From Streptomyces sp. NBC_00459 (GTDB lineage Bacteria; Actinomycetota; Actinomycetes; Streptomycetales; Streptomycetaceae), in NCBI RefSeq assembly GCF_036013955.1, contig NZ_CP107903.1:372001-436000 (forward strand): DNA of 64,000 bases, read 5' to 3'. How positions within the stretch are numbered: the first letter of the stretch is position 1; each line of letters opens with the position of its first letter. Below are positions 8,637 to 16,668 of this stretch, one piece after another. A model generated the notes under the pieces. That model had not been told where the DNA came from. It worked only from the letters and a program-made list of their open reading frames with translations, and ran no database searches. Both the position numbers and the translations under genes were made by a program.

Positions 8637-9716
8637 TCACCAGCGGATTGCGGCCGCCACCGGCAGATGGTCACTGCCCGTGGCCGGCAGCGTCCACGAA
8701 CTCTCCGGCTTCACCCCGCGGACCAGGATCTGGTCGATCCGCACCACGGGGAACCTCGCGGGCCAGCTGAAGCCGAAGCCGTTCCCGGCCACAGCCTGGG
8801 TCGAGCGCAGCTGCGAGGTGAGGCCGGCGAACGCGCGGTCCTCCGTGGTGCCGTTCAGGTCGCCGAGCAGCACCACGCGCTCGTTCCTCTCGGCGGCGAT
8901 GGCCTTGCCGAGTGCCCGCGCGTTTCTGTCCCGCGAGTCCGTCCAGAAGCCCGCGCTGGGATTCACCCGCGCTGACCCCAGGTGGGCCACGTACACCGCC
9001 AGGGGACCCTGCTCCGTGGCCACCGTGGTCCGCAGTGCCCGGGTGTCGGCCATCTTGATGTCGACCGGCTTGGTTTCCGCCAGCGGCCCGTAGTCCGTCT
9101 GGATGTCGACCGGCCGGGTGTCCGACAGCGGTAGCTTGCTCCACAGCCCGACCGTGCCCAGCACCGTGTGGTGGGGGTACGCCTTCGCCAGTTCCTTCTC
9201 GTACAGCGGCTTCGCCTGCGGGGTGATCTCCTCCAGAGCCAGCACGTCCGCGCCGGCCGCGGCCAGGTCGCGGGCGGTGCCGGCCGGGTCGGAGTTGTTC
9301 GCACCGACGTTGTGGCCGGCCACGGTGAGGTCGCCGCCCGGGTGGGACTTGTCGCTGAGCAGGTCGCCGTAGAGCTGCAACCACACCAGGACCGGCAACA
9401 GCAGCGCGACCACCGCGGAGGCGGAGCGGCGCCACAGTGCCCCGGCCAGCAGCAGCGGGACGAACAGTCCGAACCACGGCAGGACCGTCTCCGTCAGGCT
9501 GCCGAGGTTCCCGATCCGGTTCGGGATCCTCGCGTGCAGCAACATGCACAGGCCCAGCAGCAGCGCCGTTGCCGCGAGCACCGGACCACGCTTCCAGGGC
9601 CCCGGGCGGGAGCCGATACGGATCGCCCGGCGGATGCCCGCCCGCCAGGTACCGGGGCCGGTGTCCCGGGGGTCGCCGATGCTCCGCCGGGTCTCCGCCG
9701 CGTCCGCCCGCGTCAT
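8637..9716 (-). CDS. Membrane-anchored endonuclease/exonuclease/phosphatase family protein
   Basis: The 359-residue protein starts with a cytoplasmic segment and three hydrophobic helices (about residues 45-110), then carries an extracytoplasmic EEP (DNase I-like) domain. Catalytic motifs are visible: Glu in LALEEITPQ, Asp and Asn in LLGDLNGT and the SDH triad element in GSDHLPV near the C-terminus. The ATG at 9716 has a GAGGACGG stretch upstream. Family members hydrolyse phosphodiesters in nucleic acids or lipids. The outward-facing domain suggests an extracellular nuclease or lipid phosphodiesterase, but the substrate is undetermined. Confidence 0.82.
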   Translation of the reverse strand: MTRADAAETRRSIGDPRDTGPGTWRAGIRRAIRIGSRPGPWKRGPVLAATALLLGLCMLLHARIPNRIGNLGSLTETVLPWFGLFVPLLLAGALWRRSASAVVALLLPVLVWLQLYGDLLSDKSHPGGDLTVAGHNVGANNSDPAGTARDLAAAGADVLALEEITPQAKPLYEKELAKAYPHHTVLGTVGLWSKLPLSDTRPVDIQTDYGPLAETKPVDIKMADTRALRTTVATEQGPLAVYVAHLGSARVNPSAGFWTDSRDRNARALGKAIAAERNERVVLLGDLNGTTEDRAFAGLTSQLRSTQAVAGNGFGFSWPARFPVVRIDQILVRGVKPESSWTLPATGSDHLPVAAAIRW

Positions 9717-9863
9717 CGTCCGTCCTCGCTCGCTGCCGGTCACAGCCGCGTCCTCGGGTCCTGGGCAGGGTCGGCACACATACGCGCGCAACCGCGATCG
9801 ATCTCTGCGGTGGCCACCCGTTGGGCGAGCTGATTCCGGTGATCCGGGGAATACCGGCCGCTG

Positions 9864-10034
9864 TTGACGTGGAACGCGGCTCGATGCGCATTCGGTGACG
9901 GACCCGAGGAAGGCCTCGAAGCCGCTGAGTCCGAGGAGATCCAGGAGACCCAAGAGACGCAAGAGACCCAGGAGTCCGAGAAATTCTGCGACTGGTGTCC
10001 GAAGGACATTGATCGTGCCGAGAAAGGGGTTTGA
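9864..10034 (+). CDS. Possible 56-aa acidic protein with ETQ repeats and a CxxC
   Basis: An open frame with a TTG start (GGGGAA 12 bases upstream) encodes an acidic segment with three Gln-Glu-Thr repeats followed by EKFCDWCPKDIDRAEKGV. The CDWC pair could bind a metal or form a disulfide. Third-position G/C is only moderate, so this may be a chance frame or a relic. It lies just ahead of the response regulator gene. I do not recognise the sequence. Confidence 0.3.
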   Translation: MTWNAARCAFGDGPEEGLEAAESEEIQETQETQETQESEKFCDWCPKDIDRAEKGV

Positions 10035-10064
10035 GCCATGCTGCCAGTCAAGGCAGTGCCGTGT

Positions 10065-10115
10065 TGTCGGCGCGTATGTCGTTTTCGATACGCCGACGAT
10101 ATGTGTCGGCTCGTA
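10065..10115 (+). promoter_or_regulatory. Direct repeats and -10 element ahead of the response regulator
   Basis: TGTCGGCGCGTA (10065-10076) recurs as TGTCGGCTCGTA at 10104-10115, with an inverted partial copy between them (TACGCCGAC, 10089-10097). OmpR-type regulators bind such repeats, so autoregulation is likely. A TAGCAT -10-like hexamer at 10114-10119 lies only eight bases from the ATG and no ribosome-binding site is present, which suggests a leaderless transcript. Confidence 0.45.
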
Positions 10116-10126
10116 GCATCAACCGC

Positions 10127-10822
10127 ATGCGTGTGTTGATCGTCGAGGACGAACCTTATCTGGCAGAGGCCATCCGCGACGGCCTACGCCTGGAAGCGAT
10201 CGCGGCCGACATCGCGGGTGACGGAGACACCGCTCTGAAACTGCTGAGCATCAACACCTACGACATCGCCGTCCTCGACCGGGACATTCCTGGACCGTCC
10301 GGGGACGAGATCGCCGAACGTATCGTCGCCTCCGGCAGCGGCACGCCGATCCTCATGCTCACCGCTGCCGACCGTCTCGACGACAAAGCCTCCGGGTTCG
10401 AACTCGGCGCCGACGACTACCTCACGAAACCCTTCGAACTCCGAGAACTCGCGCTCAGGCTCAGAGCGCTCGACCGCAGACGTGCCCACAACAGGCCGCC
10501 CGTACGGGAGATCGCAGGTCTTCGGCTGGACCCCTTCCGCAGAGAGATCTACCGGGACGGTCGCTATGTGGCGCTGACCAGGAAGCAGTTCGCCGTGCTC
10601 GAAGTCCTCGTCGCTGCCGAAGGCGGTGTCGTGAGCGCCGAGGAACTTCTGGAACGCGCCTGGGACGAGAACGCCGACCCGTTCACCAACGCCGTGCGCA
10701 TCACCGTCTCGGCACTGCGCAAGCGGCTCGGCGAACCCTGGCTCATCGCCACCGTGCCAGGCATCGGCTACCGCATCGACACGCGACCGGAGTCCGGACA
10801 GGAGGGGCGCGAGTGTGGATAG
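10127..10822 (+). CDS. OmpR/PhoB-type response regulator
   Basis: A 231-residue DNA-binding response regulator. The receiver domain (about 1-115) has the acidic pair Glu7/Asp8, the phospho-acceptor Asp51 in VLDRDIPG, the Thr in LMLTAAD and the Lys in YLTKPFE. The winged-helix effector domain follows (about 130-222), ending GIGYRID. The ATG at 10127 matches the normal family N-terminus (MRVLIVEDE); the longer frame to 10031 has no family counterpart. No Shine-Dalgarno is present. The kinase gene overlaps the end by eight bases, so the two form a translationally coupled two-component pair. Target genes are not evident. Confidence 0.93.
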   Translation: MRVLIVEDEPYLAEAIRDGLRLEAIAADIAGDGDTALKLLSINTYDIAVLDRDIPGPSGDEIAERIVASGSGTPILMLTAADRLDDKASGFELGADDYLTKPFELRELALRLRALDRRRAHNRPPVREIAGLRLDPFRREIYRDGRYVALTRKQFAVLEVLVAAEGGVVSAEELLERAWDENADPFTNAVRITVSALRKRLGEPWLIATVPGIGYRIDTRPESGQEGRECG

Positions 10823-11933
10823 GGCACCCGGGTTGAGCGTTCGCGTCAAACTCACCCTCAGCTACGCCGGCTTCCTCATGCTTGCCAGCGTCCTGCTGCT
10901 CGCGGCGGTGTGGGTGTTCCTCCTGCGTTACGTCCCCGACCAGGCGCTCATCGTCCCCGGTTCCGCCGGCAGTCTCACCAGCGGCGTTTTTCCCATCCGG
11001 TCCAACCTCCTGCGCGTTTTCGCTCCGCGGGCAGCCGCAGTGCTGGCATTCCTGCTGGTGTTCGGCCTCGTGGGAGGGTGGATCCTCGCCGGCCGGATGC
11101 TCGCCCCGCTGACCCGCATCACGGGCGCCACACGCCTGGCCACGAACGGATCGCTCGGCCATCGAATCCGACTACCGGGTCGCAAGGACGAGTTCCGCGA
11201 ATTCGCCGACGCCTTCGACGCGATGCTCGCACGGCTCGAAGCACACGTCGCCGAACAGCAGAGATTCGCAGCCAACGCCTCTCACGAGTTGCGCACCCCG
11301 CTGGCCGTCTCGAAGGCGCTTCTCGACGTGGCCCGCGCAGATCCGAAGTACGAGGCCACCGAGGTCATCGACCGCCTCCACGCCGTCAACACCCGAGCGA
11401 TCAACCTCACGGAAGCGCTGCTCCTGCTCAGCCGCGCCAACCAGCGGTCCTTCCCCCGGGAACCTGTCGACCTGTCCCTGTTCGTGGAGGAGGTCACCGA
11501 AACACTCCTTCCCCTCGCGGAACGGCAAGGCGTCACCATCGAGGCCTCCGGCGACATCACCCCCGCCATCGGATCTCAGGCGCTCCTGCTTCAGCTGACC
11601 ACGAATCTCGTGCACAACGCGATCGTCCACAATCTGCCTGAACAGGGCACCGTGTGGGTCAACAGCCGCGTCCGCCCCAAAACCGTGGTGCTCACTGTCG
11701 AGAACACCGGCGAGCAGCTCACTCCAGAGCTGGTCTCGACATTCACCGAACCTTTCCGGCGCGGCACCGAGCGCGTACATGCCGACCACGCAGGCGTCGG
11801 CCTCGGCCTGGCAATCGTCAAGACCATCACCCACGCACACGACGGAACGCTCATCCTCACCCCGCGTTCCGCCGGCGGGATCCGTATCACTGTGGAACTA
11901 CCCGTGACAGCCTCACACGCAGACAGGCGATGA
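10815..11933 (+). CDS. Sensor histidine kinase partner of the response regulator
   Basis: This 372-residue sensor kinase has two membrane helices (about residues 15-37 and 73-95) enclosing a short extracytoplasmic loop of about 35 residues, then a HAMP linker, HisKA with the phospho-accepting His157 ([11 protein letters not shown]), and HATPase_c with N-box NLVHNAIVHN and G-box GVGLGLAIVK. The short loop suggests sensing within the membrane or through a partner. The GTG start overlaps the response regulator stop and has AGGAGGGG upstream. The signal is unknown. Confidence 0.92.
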   Translation: MDRAPGLSVRVKLTLSYAGFLMLASVLLLAAVWVFLLRYVPDQALIVPGSAGSLTSGVFPIRSNLLRVFAPRAAAVLAFLLVFGLVGGWILAGRMLAPLTRITGATRLATNGSLGHRIRLPGRKDEFREFADAFDAMLARLEAHVAEQQRFAANASHELRTPLAVSKALLDVARADPKYEATEVIDRLHAVNTRAINLTEALLLLSRANQRSFPREPVDLSLFVEEVTETLLPLAERQGVTIEASGDITPAIGSQALLLQLTTNLVHNAIVHNLPEQGTVWVNSRVRPKTVVLTVENTGEQLTPELVSTFTEPFRRGTERVHADHAGVGLGLAIVKTITHAHDGTLILTPRSAGGIRITVELPVTASHADRR

Positions 11934-12243
11934 ATCGGGGAATTGACGCGCCGCCACAATGGTGAGCAGGCAGTCATGCACTCTTTTCCATACTCGGCCG
12001 ACGAGTGCTGAAGGGCCCGGACAACGTCACGCGGCGTGCAGGGCAACTGCCGTACAACCCTTTGGGCGTCCAACGGGTCTCACCTTGTGTCCGAAGCGTT
12101 CCGGGCAATCCGGAGATGGCCGCTTCGCGCCACGGGGACCTGCACTGACCATGCATGCCTTTTCGGTGTCCCCCACTTCGGAGCACGTCACAGCCCGTGT
12201 CATGACACGTGGCTCAACCACGACGAGCAGGGGGAAACACCAC
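11934..12243. other. Intergenic region between kinase and secreted protein gene
   Basis: No gene is supported in these 310 bases. Short open frames here lack ribosome-binding sites and coding bias. AGGGGGA at about 12229-12235 is the ribosome-binding site of the next gene. The promoter of that gene must lie here, but no clear -35/-10 pair was identified. Confidence 0.5.
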
Positions 12244-12771
12244 ATGCGTCATCTCAAGACCGCCACTGCGGCGCTGGCCTGCGCCTTCGCTCTCATCCCG
12301 GCCGGAGTCGCCACCGCCGGGACCGGCCCGGCGCCCGCTCCGACCGCGCGCACCACTGCGGCGGCCTCCACCGCGCCGTCCGCCGACGGTAACCCGGCAA
12401 GCCAGCGGGCCCGGGCCGCCGGGGTGTGCGCGGACGCGTACCAGATCGGTTCCACCGGCTACATCACACGCGCCGGCAAGACTGTCGCCTCCGTCAAGCA
12501 GTTCTACTCGCCGTCCTGCGCCCGGAACTACGGCTATGTATGGGTCTGGCAGAGCTTCCGCGACGCGGTCGGAGACTACGACGTGACCTCCGCCGTCTAC
12601 AGCTACTCCCAGGACGAAGTCCTGGGCAAGCGTTCCTGGACCAACACCACCGCCCAGGAATTCTGGTCCAACGGCACCAGCACCGTGAGTGAATGCACGG
12701 CCGGGTCGGGCACCGTACGGGCCGCCGGTGACCCCGCACCTGTAGGGGGTTACTCCAGCAAGCGCTGCTGA
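12244..12771 (+). CDS. Secreted protein, DUF2690-like
   Basis: A 175-residue exported protein with a Sec signal peptide (MRHLKTATAALACAFALIP to about residue 28, ATAG cleavage region), an Ala/Thr/Pro-rich linker to about residue 60 and a compact domain with four to five cysteines. The stretch from VCADAYQIGSTGY to the conserved YSPSCARN resembles the DUF2690 pattern (an N-terminal Cys, then YS.sC..nW). The function is unknown. It follows the two-component pair with 310 bases between, so it may be a target, but this is only positional. AGGGGGA precedes the ATG. Confidence 0.65.
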   Translation: MRHLKTATAALACAFALIPAGVATAGTGPAPAPTARTTAAASTAPSADGNPASQRARAAGVCADAYQIGSTGYITRAGKTVASVKQFYSPSCARNYGYVWVWQSFRDAVGDYDVTSAVYSYSQDEVLGKRSWTNTTAQEFWSNGTSTVSECTAGSGTVRAAGDPAPVGGYSSKRC

Positions 12772-12865
12772 ACCCCTACCCACGGCGGGGGAAGCGACCA
12801 ACGGCTCAGAGCCCCTGCACCGCATGGTGGCCCGACCGCCTTGGCATCGCGGGCTGTCGCCCTTC

Positions 12866-12906
12866 CCCCGAGCCACTGCCGGAACTGCTCCGGCAGTGGC
12901 TCGGGG
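12866..12906 (-). terminator. Strong 17-bp hairpin, shared 3' side
   Basis: A perfect 17-bp stem (12866-12882 with 12890-12906) and a seven-base loop lie seven bases beyond the DUF1206 stop and about 95 bases beyond the secreted protein stop. Because the two genes converge, the hairpin can end transcription from both sides. Confidence 0.8.
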
Positions 12907-12912
12907 CAGCGT

Positions 12913-13746
12913 TCACAGCCGCCGCCAGCGGGCCGAGGCGAAGGAGAAGACGCCGAAGAGGATCAACCCGATCGCGACGGCGACCAGGAGCCACGGCCCC
13001 ACCGGCGTCTGCGCGAAGCTCCGGAGCGTCGCGTCCACGCCCTTGGCCTCGTCCGGGTCGAAGCGGACAGCTGCCACCAGAACGAAGACCCCGGCCGCGG
13101 CGAACACCACACCACGTGCCACACCTCCGCCCACGCCCAGAGCGGTGACGACCTGCTTCGTACGACGGCTCATGGTGGCGGTGTCCAACTGCCGCAGGAA
13201 GCGCCGAAGGGCCGCCCGGACGGCGAGTACCGCGCCGATGCCGATCAGGAGACAGCCCGCAGCTCCCACCAGCACCTGGCCGTACGACAGTTCGAGCGCC
13301 GATGCCGTCCAGTCCTGCGACTGCTCGTTGCTGCTGGAGCCCTGGCCACCGCCGGCGGCGTACACCGCCGTGGCCCAGCAGACGGAGGCGTAGAAGAGCG
13401 CCCGGCCGCCGTCGAGAAGTCGTGAACCCGCCTTCCGCCGGGGCCCCCTGGTGAGCACGGCGCGGGATCCGCGCCAGAGCGCCATGGACGCGAAGCCGAC
13501 CACCAGCGCCCACAGCATCGCCTTCCCGAAGGGCTGCGTCGCGATCTCGTGCAGCGCGCCCTGTCGGTCCGCCTGGCCGCCACCGCTCCCGACGGCGATC
13601 CGGATGGACAGCAGCCCGATCAGCACATACACGATGCCGCGCGCGACAAAACCCGCTCGCCCGGCGGCGGTCAGCGTCTCGCGCTGCGTGGAACGGGCCG
13701 CGGACTTCGCGGCCCGTCCGCGCCCTTGCGTGTTGGACGACGTCAC
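12913..13746 (-). CDS. DUF1206 membrane protein
   Basis: A 277-residue integral membrane protein built from three repeats of a two-helix unit. GRAGFVARGIVYVLIG opens the first unit, and later units repeat the arginine-gly-aromatic helix start (GGVARGVVFAAAGVFVLV), the pattern of the DUF1206 family. The first 30 residues are polar and cytoplasmic. The GTG at 13746 has GGGGAGGA upstream. No reaction is known for the family. It is a single-gene unit ending at the strong hairpin. Confidence 0.85.
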   Translation of the reverse strand: MTSSNTQGRGRAAKSAARSTQRETLTAAGRAGFVARGIVYVLIGLLSIRIAVGSGGGQADRQGALHEIATQPFGKAMLWALVVGFASMALWRGSRAVLTRGPRRKAGSRLLDGGRALFYASVCWATAVYAAGGGQGSSSNEQSQDWTASALELSYGQVLVGAAGCLLIGIGAVLAVRAALRRFLRQLDTATMSRRTKQVVTALGVGGGVARGVVFAAAGVFVLVAAVRFDPDEAKGVDATLRSFAQTPVGPWLLVAVAIGLILFGVFSFASARWRRL

Positions 13747-14034
13747 GATGTCCTCCCCATGGGGTGGGCACTCGTTTTACGCCCACCGCCCTCAAGTGCC
13801 CCGGGCCGGGGGCTTGATGCGCGCCCCCGCGACGAACCCCGCCCGCGAAGACACGAGCCGACGTACATCCGCGGAACACCGGGAGGTGATCCGCGAACCA
13901 GGTGTAGTGTCAGGCGCTGGAAGTAAAAACGTGTGTTCACTGCTGGGCATCGGCACCGGCCGACGGAGCAGGGGCCACACGCGCACACGCGGTCTCGGAC
14001 GAGCCGCCACTTCTTCACATCGAAGGAGTGCGCA

Positions 14035-15561
14035 GTGAACGTCCGCCGTGTCCGCCGTGATGGAGCCGCCGAGAATGTCGGCGCCCCGACCGAAGCCTCA
14101 GGTTCGCCACGCTCCCTCCGCGAAGCGGGGATGGCGCTCGCAGGGCTGTCAGCGGTGTTTCTGTTCGAGATGCTCGACAACTCGATCCTCAACGTCGCCT
14201 TGCCGACCATCGGCCGCGAACTGTCGGCGTCGACGACTGTGCTGCAGTGGGTCACGGGCGTGTATGCCGTCGTGTTCGGAAGCCTGATGCTGGCCCTCGG
14301 CGCGCTGGCCGACCGGGTCGGCCGCCGCAGGGTCATGCTGGTCGGGCTGGTGCTGCTGGGTGTGGCAAGTCTGGCAACCGCGTTCGTCACCACGGCGGAA
14401 CAACTCGTCGCGGTCCGCGCGGCGACGGGCGTCGCGGCCGCGATGACGACGCCGGGCTCCCTCGCCCTGGCGTTCCGCCTGTTCGACGCAGACGGGCTCC
14501 GTGTCCGTGCGACGACACTGATCTCGACGGTGGGTCTGATCGGACTCGCGGTCGGGCCCACGGCAGGTGGCTTTGTCCTCGCGTTCGCTCCGTGGCAGGT
14601 GCTGCTGCTGGTGAACGTGCCGATCGCCGCACTCGCGTTCATCGGCATTCGGCGCGGCATCCCCGCTGACAAGGCGGACGAACTGCACCGTGACCCGGTC
14701 GATGGCGCGGGCGCCCTGCTCGGTTCGGTCACGATCGCGCTCACGCTGGTCGCCCCGACGCTGTTCGTCGGCGCCGGCGCCGCATCGCCTCTTCCGTGGC
14801 TGACCACGGCAGCGGCCGTCGTGATGGCAGTGCTGTTCGTCGTCCGCGAGCGTTCCGCCCGCTGTCCGCTGCTCGACCTCGAACTCGTCGCTCGCCCACT
14901 CGTATCGAGCGGTCTGGCGTTCAAGGCCGCCGCAGCCCTCGCGACCGCCGGCCTCGGCTACCTCGTGACCCTGCAGCTCCAGCTCGACTGGGGCTGGACG
15001 CCCGCACAAGCGGCCCTGGGAATGTTGCCGCAGGTGGCCGTGCTCATCGCCGGCGGCGCTCTCGTCGGTCCGCTGGTCACGCGTGTCGGTCTCGACAAGG
15101 CCGCCCGGCTCAGCGCCGGAGCCGTCGTGTGCGGGCTCGCCGTCTACGGGCTGTTGGGCCGCTTCGGGTACGTGTGGGTCGCCCTGGCGCTCGCGCTCGT
15201 CGCCGCCGGGATGCGCGTCGTAGGTGTCGTCGCCGGGACCAACGTGATGCGTGGCCTCCCGGCCAACCGCACCACCATCGGCGCGGCGCTGGTGGACACC
15301 GCAGGCGAGGTCAGCACCGGGATCGGCATCGCTGTCAGCGGCACCATCCTCGCAGCGCTCTTCACCGGCGATGTCGCCACGTCGAGCTGGAGCACGGACC
15401 AGACCGCGGAATTCCGCGAGGCGGTCACCTCGGCCGGCCTCGCGCTCACCTTCTTGGCTGGGACGCTGGTGGGATGGGGCATCATCCGTGCCCGACGCAT
15501 CACGGACGGCCCGACGCCATCGACATCGCCCGCGGCCGATGCCGAGGCCGACAGCGTGTAG
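14035..15561 (+). CDS. MFS exporter, DHA2 family (second)
   Basis: A 508-residue DHA2-type exporter with about 14 helices. The region LDNSILNVALPTIGREL matches motif D1 in helix 1, and GALADRVGRRRVM is the loop 2-3 MFS motif A. GPTAGGFVL fits motif C of antiporters. The GTG at 14035, with GAAGGAG at 14021-14027, is preferred over the long upstream frame. About 290 bases separate it from the divergent DUF1206 gene and no dedicated regulator is adjacent. The substrate is unknown; drug or metabolite efflux is the family default. Confidence 0.85.
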   Translation: MNVRRVRRDGAAENVGAPTEASGSPRSLREAGMALAGLSAVFLFEMLDNSILNVALPTIGRELSASTTVLQWVTGVYAVVFGSLMLALGALADRVGRRRVMLVGLVLLGVASLATAFVTTAEQLVAVRAATGVAAAMTTPGSLALAFRLFDADGLRVRATTLISTVGLIGLAVGPTAGGFVLAFAPWQVLLLVNVPIAALAFIGIRRGIPADKADELHRDPVDGAGALLGSVTIALTLVAPTLFVGAGAASPLPWLTTAAAVVMAVLFVVRERSARCPLLDLELVARPLVSSGLAFKAAAALATAGLGYLVTLQLQLDWGWTPAQAALGMLPQVAVLIAGGALVGPLVTRVGLDKAARLSAGAVVCGLAVYGLLGRFGYVWVALALALVAAGMRVVGVVAGTNVMRGLPANRTTIGAALVDTAGEVSTGIGIAVSGTILAALFTGDVATSSWSTDQTAEFREAVTSAGLALTFLAGTLVGWGIIRARRITDGPTPSTSPAADAEADSV

Positions 15562-15700
15562 GCACGCAGGCACAGGCTTTGGCGCCGCACAAGCGTCGGC
15601 TCCCGGGTCGGCCCGGCCGAGTGGACAACACGCCCCGATCGGCCATCGCGTCCAGGCGCCCAACGGGTCGATCACATGCGTTGACGCAACGTTCTGCTGC

Positions 15701-16117
15701 TCAGCCTCCGCCGGGCCGGTCGGCACCGGCCGGGCGGAAGCACGCCGACACGGTCTTGCCGTGTCGCTGACACTTCATCTGCAAGTCATCAGCGAGCATC
15801 CGCACGATGCCCACCCCGCGACCGGAGGTCTCGCCCGCCTGCGGACTGCGTTGGCGTGGCAGTGTCGGGTCCTCGTCATGGACGCTCACATGAAGGCAGT
15901 CGCCGTCCCAGGTAAGGATCAGATGCGCGTCGCTGTGCGCGTGGACATGTGCGTTGGTGAGCAGTTCGGACACGGTCAGGACGACAGCGTCCACTGTCTC
16001 GGGCTCGGCAGCGGTCCAAGGAAGTGACTCCAACTGCCTTCGTGTCCATCGCCGACCGGCGCGCACGCCCCCTGACGCGGGAAACGAGTGCGCCCAGCCC
16101 ATCGCCTTGATCGCCAC
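15701..16117 (-). CDS. HATPase anti-sigma-factor-type protein
   Basis: A 138-residue stand-alone GHKL ATPase of the RsbW/SpoIIAB-like class that is highly expanded in Streptomyces. The N-box is SELLTNAHVHAHSDAHL (about 63-80), followed by HVSVHDEDP and the G2 box SGRGVGIVRMLADD. The opening MGWAHSFPASGGVRAGRRW is typical of this subfamily. The GTG at 16117, with GGAAGGGG upstream, is chosen over the longer frame to 16288. Such proteins bind anti-sigma antagonists or sigma factors and phosphorylate a Ser/Thr. The two SpoIIE phosphatases in this window are possible, unproven partners. Confidence 0.82.
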   Translation of the reverse strand: MAIKAMGWAHSFPASGGVRAGRRWTRRQLESLPWTAAEPETVDAVVLTVSELLTNAHVHAHSDAHLILTWDGDCLHVSVHDEDPTLPRQRSPQAGETSGRGVGIVRMLADDLQMKCQRHGKTVSACFRPAGADRPGGG

Positions 16118-16668
16118 CGGCTTCCCCTTCCTGCCGTCCGAATCCGGCTCGTACACAGCGTGTGCCCACCAGCCGCGAGCGCAGACGTCCCACCGGCCGA
16201 GGCATGACAGGGCCGGCTGAAGGCAGCCCGTTCGCCTGGCCCGACCGACCGGCATGCCGGCCCACGGTTGCGCCAGTCGCGTCTTCAAAGGACCTCGCTG
16301 CCTCGTACTGGCCGACCGTAAGGAAGTAGCGCAGCGCTTCTGATGTGTTGTCGTTCAGAGGCGCGTTCGCCGCCGTGCGCAGGGCGGCGCTGATGTCGGG
16401 ATCGGCCAGGATGTGGAGGATCGCGATGCGCAGGTCGTCCGCATCCATCTCGTCGTAGGGAGAGTCCGTGTTCGCCGCCGCCACGACTGCGGCGGTCGAC
16501 GGCGTTGCGGCAGTGGCCAAAGGGCCGGAGCGAGGGCGCCGACAGCCAAGGCACCCGCCAAAACCGATCACAAGGCGACCAAAGTCGGTCCTAGAATGCC
16601 CTCTTGCACCTGCACGCTGCCGACGCCGCATCGCGTTCCGGTACGTGTGGTTGGAATCGGGGGGTTTG
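16118..16668. other. Intergenic region with a possible degraded minus-strand frame
   Basis: A minus-strand open frame starting at ATG 16448 (MDADDLRIAILHILADPDI) has a coding-like first 60-70 residues (ILADPD, AALRTAANAP, RYFLTVGQYEAARSFED), then drifts into a frame that overlaps the HATPase gene. No ribosome-binding site is visible. It could be a small real gene that has lost its stop or a relic. A TAGAAT -10-like element at 16592-16597 may serve the permease operon. Confidence 0.3.
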
